From contig JAISYP010000112.1 in the NCBI GenBank assembly GCA_031269825.1, forward strand, positions 1-41,087: a DNA stretch of 41,087 nt. Direction: 5' to 3'. The position numbers and the translations under genes are program-made. This DNA is from Deltaproteobacteria bacterium. Its GTDB lineage: Bacteria > Desulfobacterota > Desulfarculia > Adiutricales > Adiutricaceae. Shown here in pieces: positions 9,034 to 18,661 of the stretch. The notes beneath the pieces are model-generated. The model searched no databases. It was not told the origin of the DNA and saw only the letters and a program-made list of their open reading frames with translations. Every line of letters starts with the position of its first letter. Position 1 is the stretch's first letter.

Positions 9034-9525
9034 ATGTCCTATAGCCTTTTGATCCATGATTTGGAAAACCCGCCTTTAAAATGGGCGGAGAAGGCCCTGG
9101 TTTGGGCGGCGCGACCGAAGGTTAAGCCGTGTCAGGGTTGTTTTGGTTGCTGGGAGCGGACGCCGGGCGTTTGCGTCATTAATGATCGGGCCCAGGCGTT
9201 GCCTTCTTTGTTGGCCCAAACTGACCATTTGATTTTGGTTAGCCGTTTAAGCGTCTGGGGGGTGTCGCCGGAGGTCAAAGCGGTTCTGGAAAGAGGTCTG
9301 CCCAATCTATTACCTTTTATGGCTCAAAAAATGGGCGTTCTTCTCCACGATCCACGCCATCCCCATCCGTGGGCTTTGACCGCGGTTTTTTATGGCCCTC
9401 TCGAGACCGAACGCCAGGATTTGGCCCAGGCCATGATCGAGGCCATAGGCCTTAACCTGGCCTCTAACCCCATTAAATGCCATTTTATTTCGGAATTGAA
9501 GTTGGAGACCCAGTTTTGTCCATAG
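9034..9525 (+). CDS. Flavodoxin/NADPH-dependent FMN reductase-like protein
   Basis: A 163-residue protein resembling the NADPH-dependent FMN reductase/iron-sulfur flavoprotein group. It keeps the block CQGCFGCWERTPGVCVINDR (about residues 33-52), the typical Cys-rich loop of these proteins. It also has the following SLLAQTDHLILVSRLSVWGVSP segment, which normally forms the flavin-site loop. The usual N-terminal GSPR phosphate loop is absent, so FMN binding may be reduced. It overlaps the next gene by about 10 bp. The two look like partners or a duplicated pair. Substrate unknown. Confidence 0.7.
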   Translation: MSYSLLIHDLENPPLKWAEKALVWAARPKVKPCQGCFGCWERTPGVCVINDRAQALPSLLAQTDHLILVSRLSVWGVSPEVKAVLERGLPNLLPFMAQKMGVLLHDPRHPHPWALTAVFYGPLETERQDLAQAMIEAIGLNLASNPIKCHFISELKLETQFCP

Positions 9526-10205
9526 CCCTCATCAATGGTAGCCCTAAAAGACACGGCTCGGCCAGCGCTTTGGTTTTGGCGAGGCTTCAAGCCTTATTAG
9601 AACCAGAACAGTTTTTGAGCGTCTCGGCGGGGGACAATTTTCAAGGCGTTAACCCCGAAGACATTTTAGGTTGTCAGGCCTTGGTGATCGCTTTTCCCCT
9701 CTATGTGGATGGGGTTCCGGCCCAATTGGCTAGTTTTTTGGCGACGTTGAGCCAAATAAAGAGCCAGCCAGCGATTTCTTCCTTCGCCCCATCGCGTAAA
9801 CTAGTCTACGCCGTGGTCAACAACGGTTTTCATGACGCGACCTTGAATCGACTAGCCATTAAATCCCTAACCTTATTCGCCAAAGACCTAAGGTGGTCGT
9901 GGGGGCAGGGTCTGGGGGTTGGGGGCGGGGCCATGTGGTCGACGCTGCCCGGGGTTATCCGAAACATTGGTCAATCTTGGGGGCCTTTCGCGCCTTTAGT
10001 CAAAGCTTTGGGCGAGATAGCTAGCCATATCAAGGCTCGGCGATCTGGGGTGGATCGGTATGTGGATCCGGCCCTACCTTCTTGGCTTTACGCTTTTTTG
10101 GCCAATCTTAAATGGCGTTTTTCGGCCTTAAGACACGGTTGTCATGGCCGGTTAAAAAGCCCCAGCCCTAAGGCTGGATCTATGGTCACTCTGGAGGACG
10201 CGTGA
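9516..10205 (+). CDS. Flavodoxin-family NAD(P)H oxidoreductase
   Basis: Flavodoxin-fold protein. The phosphate loop INGSPKRHGSASALVL is at the N-terminus, and the flavin-side loop ALVIAFPLYVDGVPAQLASFL follows at about residues 72-92. I place the start at the TTG at 9516, because the family fold begins directly there (SIALINGSPK) and GGAG stands 8 nt upstream; the upstream ATG at 9477 would add 13 unrelated residues inside the preceding gene. The gene therefore overlaps its neighbour and is probably translationally coupled. Its stop overlaps the GTG start of the dUTPase gene. The C-terminus is longer than a minimal flavodoxin and basic. Substrate unknown. Confidence 0.8.
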   Translation: MSIALINGSPKRHGSASALVLARLQALLEPEQFLSVSAGDNFQGVNPEDILGCQALVIAFPLYVDGVPAQLASFLATLSQIKSQPAISSFAPSRKLVYAVVNNGFHDATLNRLAIKSLTLFAKDLRWSWGQGLGVGGGAMWSTLPGVIRNIGQSWGPFAPLVKALGEIASHIKARRSGVDRYVDPALPSWLYAFLANLKWRFSALRHGCHGRLKSPSPKAGSMVTLEDA

Positions 10206-10654
10206 GCGACGATTTTACCGTCCTTTTTTGTCGTTTCAAGTCAGACCCTGATTGGCCCATGCCCAGTTGGGGGTCAGCGGGGGCGGCGGGTCTGGATTTG
10301 GCCGCTCATATATCTGAGCCCTGGATCATTGAGCCTGGGCAAATCCGCTTAGTGCCCACGGGCTGGGCTATCGCTTTGCCCGTGGGCTACGAAGGGCAGA
10401 TTCGTCCGAGAAGTGGTTTGGCTTTAAAAAAAGGTCTCACCTTGGTCAACTCCCCAGGCACCATTGATTGGGACTACCGTGGTGAACTGTCTCTGCCGAT
10501 GATCAATTTGGGCCCCGCGCCCGTGGTCATCAACCGGGGCGATCGAGTGGCTCAGCTAATCATCGCCAAAGTGGAACGGCCAACCTTAATATTGAGTCCG
10601 AACTTGGACGACACCGCCCGGGGAACCGGTGGGTTTGGCTCCACGGGATCTTGA
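10202..10654 (+). CDS. dut: Deoxyuridine 5'-triphosphate nucleotidohydrolase (dUTPase)
   Basis: Hydrolyses dUTP to dUMP and pyrophosphate, keeping uracil out of DNA and feeding dTMP synthesis. The 150-residue length is normal for the trimeric enzyme. All five motifs are visible: GAAGLDLAA, RPRSGLALK, SPGTIDWDYRGEL, RGDRVAQLI and the C-terminal RGTGGFGSTG that closes over the nucleotide. The start is a GTG whose bases overlap the TGA of the upstream flavodoxin gene, and the dut stop lies within a few bases of the next start, so the four genes from 9034 to 11424 behave as one overlapping operon. Confidence 0.95.
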   Translation: MSDDFTVLFCRFKSDPDWPMPSWGSAGAAGLDLAAHISEPWIIEPGQIRLVPTGWAIALPVGYEGQIRPRSGLALKKGLTLVNSPGTIDWDYRGELSLPMINLGPAPVVINRGDRVAQLIIAKVERPTLILSPNLDDTARGTGGFGSTGS

Positions 10655-10656
10655 CC

Positions 10657-11424
10657 ATGAAATATTGTTTGTTGGCCAGCGGTAGCAGAGGCAACGCCAC
10701 CTGGATCCAGGAAGGCGATCAAGCCTTATTGATCGACAATGGGCTTTCGGCCTCGAATCTTTTGGCCCGGGCCCGCTCTCGGGGGCTTATCGCCTCCCAG
10801 TTGCGGGCGATCGTGGTTAGTCATGAGCACTCTGACCATGTCAAGGGGATTGGCCCTTTGGCCAGACGGGAGCGTCTGACTGTCTGGGCCACCCAGGCCA
10901 CCATTGAGGCCTCTGGCCCAGCCTTAAGCGGGACGCGTTTACAAAGATTTCAGGCGGGGGAAGAGCTAGATTTAGGGTTTTTAACGATCGCCACCATCCC
11001 TACCTCCCATGACGCGGCCGATCCATTGGCTTTTGTGGTCAAGAATCGCGACGCCCAATTGGGGGTAATAACCGATCTGGGGGTGGCTACTCATTTGGTG
11101 CGCGACAGCTTAAAAAATCTATCCGCTTTAGTGGTGGAGTTTAACCATGATGTGGGTAAACTTCTGGATGGGCCTTACCCTTATTTTTTAAAACAAAGGG
11201 TGCGGAGCCGACTGGGCCACCTATCCAATGAGGAAGGCGCCGAGTTATTGAGCCAGATTTATCATCCTGGGTTGGCCAGGGTTATTTTGGGGCATCTTTC
11301 GGAAACTAACAACACTCCGGAATTGGCTTTGGCCGCGGCCCAGAGTGTCCTGGATCGCCTAGGGGCGCGCCCCGATCTTTTGGTCGGCGACCAACACACG
11401 CCCACCGCGGTTTTTGAGCTATAA
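10657..11424 (+). CDS. Metallo-beta-lactamase-fold hydrolase, WalJ/YycJ type
   Basis: A 255-residue metal-dependent hydrolase. It opens with the YycJ/WalJ hallmark LLASGSRGNATWI, followed by the two-metal motif SHEHSDHVKGI (HxHxDH) at about residues 57-67, TSHDAADP near 127 and LGHLSETNN near 215. WalJ-type proteins have been linked to cell-wall or DNA-replication coordination as exonuclease-like enzymes; the role here is inferred. I prefer the ATG at 10657 over the TTG at 10651 because the upstream GGGA is better spaced. It is the last gene of the flavodoxin-dut operon. Confidence 0.88.
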   Translation: MKYCLLASGSRGNATWIQEGDQALLIDNGLSASNLLARARSRGLIASQLRAIVVSHEHSDHVKGIGPLARRERLTVWATQATIEASGPALSGTRLQRFQAGEELDLGFLTIATIPTSHDAADPLAFVVKNRDAQLGVITDLGVATHLVRDSLKNLSALVVEFNHDVGKLLDGPYPYFLKQRVRSRLGHLSNEEGAELLSQIYHPGLARVILGHLSETNNTPELALAAAQSVLDRLGARPDLLVGDQHTPTAVFEL

Positions 11425-11599
11425 GTATTTAGGAAATATTGAAAAATAAAAGTCTTACTATATATTTTTCAAATTTAGTCTATTATTTCTTGTTGAATGT
11501 TTGTTTATTAAATGTTACTATTTATATTGTTAGTTGTATAATACTTTTAACGCTATTATTTTTGGCATTGACGGACAATGTCGATGGTGATGGAGTATT
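11425..11599. other. AT-rich spacer after the dut operon
   Basis: About 175 bp of AT-rich DNA with no gene. It ends with AGTATT, the left target duplication of repeat copy 2. Confidence 0.4.
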
Positions 11600-11707
11600 G
11601 ATGGTCTCGCGAAAAGTCCAAAATTAGGAATTATAATTTTAAGTTACTGAAATTAATACTCTTTTACATGACGTTTTCCCTTAAACTAGGGTTTTCTCCA
11701 AGCCATC
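11600..11707 (+). mobile_element. MITE-like repeat, copy 2
   Basis: A 108-bp copy that starts GATGGTCTCGCGAAAAGTCC and ends TTTTCTCCAAGCCATC. The two ends form an imperfect inverted repeat of about 20 bp. It is bracketed by an exact 6-bp direct repeat AGTATT (11594-11599 and 11708-11713). This pair of ends and duplications defines the element boundaries. It encodes no protein. Confidence 0.88.
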
Positions 11708-11800
11708 AGTATTGGGCTTGACAATATAGGGATTAGAACTCGCGGAAATGATTCCCTCTAAGAGGGCCACGGGTTTTTGGGTTGGGCGCCCGAGTTTTTT

Positions 11801-12502
11801 TTAGATTGTCGGGATAAAGGCGCGATATCTGTAATCAGGTCTTAAATCTAGACTTTTCATGGCGCCTAAATAACGTTTAAATCTGGCTACGCCATCGCTA
11901 GCGTAGGCGATTAAGCCTTCTTTTTCCAATCGCGCCATATGTACTTTAGGGCGTTTCCAAATGTAATTAGAGTATTTCGAATACAGTAAAATATTGTCAT
12001 GAATATTTCCCCTTCTTTTTACGTCGCTATGGGCGCATATCCGTTTCCAAATTATTTTATCAATGAAATGATTATGGCCAAAAATAGCGTCCATGACCAT
12101 TTTTAAATAATGACTAGCGGTAGGAACACTATATAGATATAAACTACCAATATTTTAAATAATATGATTTATTTCGAGAAGTTTAACAGATATCATAATT
12201 AGATAAACTGTTAAATTACTATGATTTAGAGAATATATAATGATAAATATTAAGTTAATGAGATTAGTATTAGGTTGAAATTTTATGGTTAGATGTCATT
12301 TTAAGTTCATTCGTTCCAAGCTCAAGAATATTTGAAGGCGACGATTTGGGCGTTAGCGACGCGATTTTTAGTCGAATCGAAGCAAATATTATAATTTTTT
12401 GGAGTTAAAAGGTGGGTCGAGATAAATGAGGTTAACGGAGTTATCGGGAATGGATTCAGGCCTGACTTTAAGGTCATCGCTGAAGAAGAGTTTATTAGAC
12501 AT
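11801..12502 (-). pseudogene. Decayed N4/N6 site-specific DNA methyltransferase
   Basis: Minus-strand remains of a type III-like (N6_N4_Mtase) methyltransferase. The N-terminus from ATG 12502 reads LFFSDDLKV...PDNSVNLIYLDPPFNSK, with the catalytic DPPF box, and then hits a stop. Shifted frames continue YNICFDSTKN...AQIVAF to about 12330, typical for the family. AT-rich junk follows, then an open segment (12100-11801) with MVMDAIFGHNHFIDKIIWKR, GNIHDNILLYSK and RLEKEGLIAY, which are the next conserved blocks. The target-recognition and C-terminal parts are missing. Just upstream a reading such as LGGLSEAIIPVQEACNWK suggests the tail of another dead gene of the same cluster, which I cannot name. 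Confidence 0.82.
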
Positions 12503-13890
12503 GGTATTATTTCCAGTTACAAGCTTCTTGGACAGGGATGATGGCTTCGGATAGGCCACCTAAGGTAAAAGAGGTTTCATGATAATGAGTGGATTGAAAA
12601 GTTAGGATGGTAAAAAAATGTTTTGGGCGTTTAAAAGTTCTTTTGTTAAATTGATAGCTTGTTTAGCGAAAAGGCCTTGGTAATCAGTTGATGAAGTCCA
12701 ACTTTATTTAATAATTTTATGTTCTACAAGAGGGAATTTATCTAGAAATCTATTTCTTGAGTTTAGCGAGTGGCTTAGAAAAGTTTACGTTTATTCATTA
12801 GCGCGCTAACCATATGGAATTTCAAAATTTTTCTTCTTCGTTAGGAGGAAGTTCGCCAATACCATTAGGGTAAAAAACCGGCGACAGGAATTTCTTCGCC
12901 CAGCTCAGCTAGTCGCCAAAATTTATTATTTTAAGTCCAATTTGAAAGCGTTTTCGCGGTGAAGTTTACGCAAAAAAAATTCGTTATCGTTATTAACAAA
13001 TCTAATTGTCGCTCATGAAATAATGAAAATGTAGGTTGTTGTAAACTTTTATAAAACGCGTGAGGATTATTTTTAGAATATAGATATTTTGCCTCGCGTT
13101 AACCACAGCGCGCTAAGTTAAATGGAAAGAAAAGATATTTCCATAAGTTAGTCATGGCCCTAAGTTAGTTAAAGTATAAACGCGAGAGTTGAAATTGACA
13201 AAAGTATAGCTCGCGGAGGCGTGGAAGTCAAGAATTAATTTTTCGCGCGCCGTGGAATGGCCCTCTTACCGATGGATGAAGGATAAGCTCAGGTTACGCG
13301 CGCGGCGTTTTAAGCGCCTAAATGATGGGCGGCTGCGCGATTAAATACAATCTACTGGACATTTAACTCTTTGATACCAAAGCGCCCGTGAGCGAAGTCA
13401 GCCAATGCCCGACGATAGAAATTGGCGCGTCCGGTTCGTCGGGGGCGACTGGAAACGGGGTGTAATAAACTACCGCGTTAGCCGCTTACCCTAATTTAAT
13501 GTCTCTGATCTTTATAATGACAATCCTTTTATGAAAAGAGGTAATATCTTGGAATTAAATACAATAACTAATTTAAATTTAAAATTTTAAGTGTTCTATT
13601 ATATTATTATGATATACAAATTTTTTAATTGATAAATTAACAGATTAACTTAAATTAATAAGTTTTAATTTTTTAAAATTTTATAGAAATGCTTTAGCTT
13701 TTTAGTTAAAATAGTGAAAAAAATTAAAATTGAATTATTGCCAGGTTATAATTTTGGGCGGTCTTGGTTGTCTCAGAACGCGCGCGCCCGTGGGGAGGTC
13801 TTGGGGATGTTATGGGAAGTTATATTTTTCGCTAATTCTTGGCCCGACTTCTTTTTTATCCGTCCAAAGGTCGTAACTCTTTGATTTTAT
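12503..13890. other. Degenerate region without intact genes
   Basis: About 1.4 kb without an intact gene. GC-richer patches (about 12550-12700, 12830-12920, 13180-13500) have short protein-like minus-strand readings in changing frames, for example FWRLAELGEEIPVAGFLP near 12930-12870. They look like eroded coding sequence I cannot assign. 13500-13740 is plain AT-rich DNA. Confidence 0.4.
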
Positions 13891-13893
13891 TGG

Positions 13894-13968
13894 TGCCCCC
13901 GGCGTGACTCGAACACGCGACCCCAGGATTAGGAATCCTGTGCTCTATCCAAACTGAGCTACGAGGGC
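13894..13968 (-). tRNA. tRNA-Arg (CCT)
   Basis: Cloverleaf on the minus strand. The acceptor arm GCCCTCG pairs with CGGGGGC. The anticodon stem CAGGA/TCCTG encloses loop TTCCTAA, giving anticodon CCT, which reads AGG. The T arm contains GTTCGAGTC. The 3' CCA is encoded (13893-13891). Decayed DNA lies on its downstream side. Confidence 0.95.
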
Positions 13969-14262
13969 TTTGGCCAAACTAGCGGTATTGAGGATGGCGG
14001 CTAAATCCAGCCTTTGGTTTAATTATAAAGCTCCAAAGGAAACAAAATTCTAATGGGCGGGCCTTTTTTTTTCAAGTTTTTTTTGAGCCAATTTTGACTA
14101 GAAATTTTTTCGGTGGTTATAACTATATGAGTTTAAAATAGTTTGATAAATTATGTTTTTAACCATATTAACTGAAAATATTATTAATATCATTTATTTG
14201 TCGTTTATCTTGAGTGAAAGAATTTTTTCGATTATCCTCATGACCGAGGTTTGGAGCTCGTT
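13969..14262. other. AT-rich spacer
   Basis: About 290 bp of AT-rich DNA with no gene. It ends with the GGAG ribosome site (14253-14256) of the Fe-S protein gene. Confidence 0.4.
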
Positions 14263-15141
14263 ATGGAACTATCGCCCATCATTTTGGCCCAAAATCTAAA
14301 AGCCGAGGCGGAAAAATTTTTGGCTGGCCCAGGCAATCATAATGGCCACCCCACTGATCCGCGTCAAAGGGCATTTGGCGAGCCCATTTTTGGCTACGCG
14401 CGGGCCTCGGATCCTATTTGGGCGACGTTCAAAAAATCGGTGGATCTGGCTTGTCTGACGCCAGTGGAAGCTTTTGGGAACGTTTACCCTGACGCGGACT
14501 TGGAGCGATTATCCACGTTGGTTTTTGTCCTACCCCAAACCACACAGACCATGAAAGAACAAAACCAAGCCCGCCTTTGGCCAGCGGAGGGGTGGGCTAG
14601 AAGTCGCGGCTCTCACCAAAAAACCGTGGATGGACTGGCTCTCTATTTACTTAACTTCTTGAAATCTCTTAAGATCCTAGCGGTAATCCCAGATTTACTG
14701 CCGGTCTGGAAAACTCTTCCCAGTAGCTCCTATGGGATAACTTCCCTCTGGTCGCACCGACACGCGGGGTTCGCGGCGGGACTGGGAACGTTTGGGTTGT
14801 GCGATGGGTTGATCACCGAAGTGGGGAAAGCGCACCGGATGGGCTCGCTGATTATCAATCACCGCTTGCCGATTACCCCCAGAAGTTATGGGGACGACGA
14901 ATTTCATCAGCATTGCCTGTGGTTTAACTCCGGTTCCTGTGGATTGTGCGTCACTCGATGCCCCGCCGGGGCCATCAGTCTCCAGGGCCACGACAAGGTC
15001 AAATGTTCGGATTATTTGAAGTCAACCACCCCATATATCGCCACCCACTGGCCGGACATGGCTGGAACTTATGGGTGCGGTTTGTGCCAAAGTCGAGTTC
15101 CCTGCGCCGTTCGGACGCCACCTAAAGTTACGAGGTCTTAA
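14263..15141 (+). CDS. QueG-like 4Fe-4S protein (epoxyqueuosine reductase-related)
   Basis: A 292-residue iron-sulfur protein related to the QueG/epoxyqueuosine reductase-like ferredoxins. An N-terminal half without clear motifs is followed by HRHAGFAAGLGTFGLCDGLI, the typical pre-cluster segment, then GSCGLCVTRCPAGAI as the first cluster ligands and KCSDY...YGCGLCQSRVPCAVRTP as the second. QueG proper is a cobalamin-dependent tRNA-modifying enzyme; this member belongs to the looser family and its substrate is unknown. The start is the ATG at 14263, 6 nt after GGAG; a TTG at 14251 would overlap that ribosome site. It is a single gene between AT-rich spacers. Confidence 0.8.
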   Translation: MELSPIILAQNLKAEAEKFLAGPGNHNGHPTDPRQRAFGEPIFGYARASDPIWATFKKSVDLACLTPVEAFGNVYPDADLERLSTLVFVLPQTTQTMKEQNQARLWPAEGWARSRGSHQKTVDGLALYLLNFLKSLKILAVIPDLLPVWKTLPSSSYGITSLWSHRHAGFAAGLGTFGLCDGLITEVGKAHRMGSLIINHRLPITPRSYGDDEFHQHCLWFNSGSCGLCVTRCPAGAISLQGHDKVKCSDYLKSTTPYIATHWPDMAGTYGCGLCQSRVPCAVRTPPKVTRS

Positions 15142-15922
15142 GATTTGGTATGGGCGGCGCCCTGGGAAGGGGCGTGGGCAAGATAGATGGTCGCTTTATA
15201 AAACAATATTTTCGCCAGAGGCGGCTAACTTAAGACATGGCGGCGGTTGGACGGAGAACATTCTATCGGTCAACAATAGTCTATTTATCTACAAATATTT
15301 ATCTATTAACATGAATTAGGGTATTAATTATATATTTTTATAGATATTAAATTTTAATACAATATTTTTTATAAATTAAATTTATTATATTTGTCATATG
15401 AATTACCAATATAATTTATAATTTTAAAAATAAGCTAATAATATAATAAAATAATTAGTATCTAAATGATAAATATAGGTGCGCTCAGGTGGGCGTCTTA
15501 TCAAAGCGGTTCGGAAGGGAGGAGAAATCCTTTCCTGATGGTCTCGCGAAAAGTCCAAAATTCAGGAATCATAATTTATAAAATACTGAAATTAATACTC
15601 TTTTACATGATGATTTCCCTTAAATTAGGGTTTTCTCCAAGCCATCTTTCTTACCCTTATTCGAGCGATGGGATCAAATATTTATCAAGTTTTTTACTTG
15701 TGAGGATTAAATTTTTAATCTTCAAAGAAAAGATCAATTATTTTAAAATTTTAAATATTAATTAAAAAGTATAAATAATTTAATTGTATGAAAATATTTT
15801 AATATAATGTTAAAAATTTTTTTATTTAATATTTTAATTAGTAATTAATTTTTATACGCTTAAATAGAGTCTAATCGCTCTATAAAGACTGATTATAGAC
15901 TATTTTTCGCTTCGAGTTCCGG
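15142..15922. other. AT-rich spacer holding repeat copy 3
   Basis: About 780 bp, extremely AT-rich from 15300 to 15480 and from 15700 to 15900. It contains the third transposable repeat. No gene is supported. Confidence 0.5.
15537..15646 (+). mobile_element. MITE-like repeat, copy 3
   Basis: A 110-bp copy, GATGGTCTCGCGAAAAGTCC to TTTTCTCCAAGCCATC, nearly identical to copy 2 with a few small differences in the middle. The flanks TTTCCT (15531-15536) and TTTCTT (15647-15652) match at 5 of 6 positions, consistent with a slightly decayed target duplication. Confidence 0.85.
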
Positions 15923-16639
15923 TTAAAACGTTCGCGAAGACCAGATGACGCGGCCAACAATCAGGAGATCTTCTAGTCGCCGTACCATGGTTTTGTGTTT
16001 GCGGTTTTCCGAGCAGACCAGAATGGCCTTGTTTTTTTCCGCCCAACCCAGGTATTTGACCGTGCATTGACCGGTTTCCTTTTCCAGACAGACGATGTAG
16101 ATCTGGCCTTCTTTCAGGGATTCGGGCGAGTTTTGGGTCAGATCGGCGACCACGACCCCGCCTTTGGCGATCAGTGGTTCCATGCTGTCATCGGGCGCCT
16201 TAAAGGCCTGCAGGCCAATGGAGGTGGAGCGCCGTAGACTGGGGCCATGGATGACCACATGGCTTTTGCGGACATCGTCGGTTATTTGGATAAAGTTATC
16301 AGGCCCTAGAACTAGTTGTTCGGAAAAGTTTAGCGGCAGAAATCCTCGGATTCGGAGAGCCTCGTCGCCCAGGCCACTATACTTGTCGCTTTCGGGCACG
16401 GAGTTGCCGTTTAAGATGATGCGCCCAATGTCCAGGAAATCTTCGTAACGCCGATCCGGGTAGCCCAGGGCCGAGGCGATCTTCCGTTTGGTTTGGTCTT
16501 CCCCATACCGACGCCCGTTGAGCAGGTCGTTCAAGTAAGGGGCGGAAATCCCGACTTTGGCGGCGAAACTACGCTGGGAGCGTTCCTGTTGGACAAAGTA
16601 TTTGAGAGACTCTGAAAATATTTTGTCAATGGTTTTCAT
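15923..16639 (-). CDS. XRE/S24-family repressor (CI/LexA-like)
   Basis: A 238-residue phage-type repressor. An N-terminal helix-turn-helix (residues 1-60: QRSFAAKVGISAPYLNDLLNGRR) joins a C-terminal S24 peptidase domain. The catalytic Ser is in PDDSMEPLI (near 151) and the Lys in CTVKYLGW (near 193). No Ala-Gly or Cys-Gly cleavage site is evident in the expected linker, so RecA-triggered self-cleavage is uncertain. A strong ribosome site, AGGAGAG, lies 4 nt before the ATG. No phage genes are recognised nearby; it may be the survivor of a lost prophage, or a domesticated regulator. Confidence 0.88.
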   Translation of the reverse strand: MKTIDKIFSESLKYFVQQERSQRSFAAKVGISAPYLNDLLNGRRYGEDQTKRKIASALGYPDRRYEDFLDIGRIILNGNSVPESDKYSGLGDEALRIRGFLPLNFSEQLVLGPDNFIQITDDVRKSHVVIHGPSLRRSTSIGLQAFKAPDDSMEPLIAKGGVVVADLTQNSPESLKEGQIYIVCLEKETGQCTVKYLGWAEKNKAILVCSENRKHKTMVRRLEDLLIVGRVIWSSRTF

Positions 16640-18661
16640 TTTACTCTCCTGGTCAAACTCGCGAGCTCATAGTCCTAAAAGCATAAAGATTAAAGGTTTT
16701 AACTGTGGAAAAAATTAAAAAAATACCACGTTCCCTGAATCCAGAACATTATTAGCCGCTGGCTAATAATAAATAGACAAAATCCGTTCTTGTCCTTCCA
16801 GAAAGAAGAAATTTTATTAATCGACATTAACTAAAAACATTATAACCTGGAATTTCTAAAAAGCAACTAAAAAAATGTCCTTAGCGCAAATGATTTATCA
16901 CGGATTTTTTAGCGATAAAGAAATCTTTGGACGCGACTAATGAATTGATTATATAGATCTTATATTATCTAATATTGTCTAAAAATTAAGATAATAGGAA
17001 GAAAAAAAGAATAAGGCGTCAAACGAGATTTCGCTATTAGCGGCCAAAAACGCGTCATGATTTTTCCAAGCAATCTCGAAATGGGGGAACAGGACGGCCG
17101 GAGAAATCTCCCCAAAATCGAGCGGTCGTTACGGGCGTTCGGTGGCGTCAATCGTCCTGAAACCGGAGGATCCGCCCCTAAGTTTATTTTTTTGGAGGGA
17201 GCGAAGAGGGCTCAGGAACCGCTCCTGGAACGCTGGGACAAGTTGGGGACGGATTGGGGGAAGAGCGGGAAAGTTTCACGGGCTAAGCTGGCCAAAGCTG
17301 GTCAAAGTCGCTCAAAGTGGCTCCAGAAAAGATTAAAAGGGCTAAACCAGTCAAAGTTCGCGGGTTAAGCCCAGTCGAAAATTGAGCCAGAGCGAGAGTG
17401 TTTGGTTCGCTGGCCTGGCTATTATTGTTTGGCGGCCGCTAGGAGACTGAAAAGACGCTCCCAGCTACGCCTCCGCTCTATCGCGAGTCTATCGTGAGGA
17501 GGCACAATTCAGAATCTTTGGAGCTAGATCTGGATCCAGAAAAAAGGTTTTTGGGGGTGGTGGAAAACAATGTTTAATGGCGTTAAATGGGACTAGAGTA
17601 TGTGGGTTTAATAAATCGGATTGGCGGCTAACAATATTTTCCGTTTTGAGGGTGGCGAAAAACCGTTGATGGAGCGGTTAACGAGCGGAGGCGTTTTTTT
17701 TCCATCGATCAGGATAAAAGTGACGCTGGCTCTTTAAGGCCAGTGGCTGTAGGAAATTTTAGCTCATAAAATAGACGTCGAACTTGATTCAGTCGGGGGT
17801 CGTTTTTTAGTCGAGCTAGATTGGGCGTGGGAAGTGTCTGGCTATTGGATCGAGCTAGTTTTACGTCAGGCTAGTTTAACGTCGAGTTAGTTTTCAGGCG
17901 ACGCTGATCTCCATAGTCGATACCAGGCCCCCTTTTTTCGGGCCTGGAACCGGCTGAGGCTAAAAAGGCGAAAGCGGTTTATTTTCGCTCTTGGCTACGC
18001 GCGTTCGTTCAAAAAGCTCATCACCATTTAAAACTAGTCAACAGACGCTCTCCCTATGGTTATCTGGTCTGGGTGGGGTTGGCTAACTATCGCTCCCGGT
18101 TCCTCAGATTGTCTAGTTGGTTGGCGTCTTAAATCAGCCTAATCGTCAACACGTTTTAACGGTCGCTCTCGGCTTAAGGGGAGTGGATTGATCAAAGTAA
18201 TTAAAAATGATGAAATTTTTTGATTTTTTTTGACGGCTAACCGGTTTAGCCGCCAAAAATACTTGTCATTATCTGGATCGGGGAGAGCGTTGGGGCTAGC
18301 TTATTATGGTTGATTAGTTAGTTAAGGTTGATATTTAAAAATTAAGTTCCTAATAATTTAAATTTATTTTAAAAATAGGTAATAATTACTAATAATTTAA
18401 GCGGCTCGGGATCCCTTGTTTATTCAGCGGCGTTTCTTTAAAATAGGTTAACAAATAATGAACGCGCTAAGCGGCGGGCGTTAGCGTCCAGTTGGCTTAA
18501 TAGAGCGTTTGGGTCGAAGTTTTGGGCGCTTATGGGGATTAGTTCTTAGAAGCTTGTTTATAGGTTCGCCCGGAGGTTAAATACCGACGGGCTCTATTTA
18601 AATCACCGTTAGCGCCACAGTTTTAAAAATAAGGACTTTTAAAGTAAGGATATCATTATTT
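16640..18661. other. Two-kilobase region without a recognisable gene
   Basis: 16640-17050 is AT-rich. 17050-18200 has near-coding GC content but short, broken frames. Two of them look protein-like: about 17775-17890 (VELDSVGGRFLVELDWAWEV) and about 17940-18132 (KAVYFRSWLRAFVQKAHHHL to a stop), neither with a start nor a family I know. I read this as one or more eroded genes. 18200-18661 is mixed AT-rich DNA before leuC. Confidence 0.45.
17923..17947 (+). terminator. Possible terminator-like hairpin
   Basis: A perfect 8-bp stem, CCAGGCCC and GGGCCTGG, around a T-rich 9-nt loop. There is no T-run after the stem, so intrinsic termination is uncertain. It lies between two broken open frames. Confidence 0.35.

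Noticed and set aside
17057-17368. 103-codon Lys/Arg-rich frame
   Set aside because: No ribosome site and simple-looking repeated composition; a second frame overlaps it. Treated as eroded DNA.
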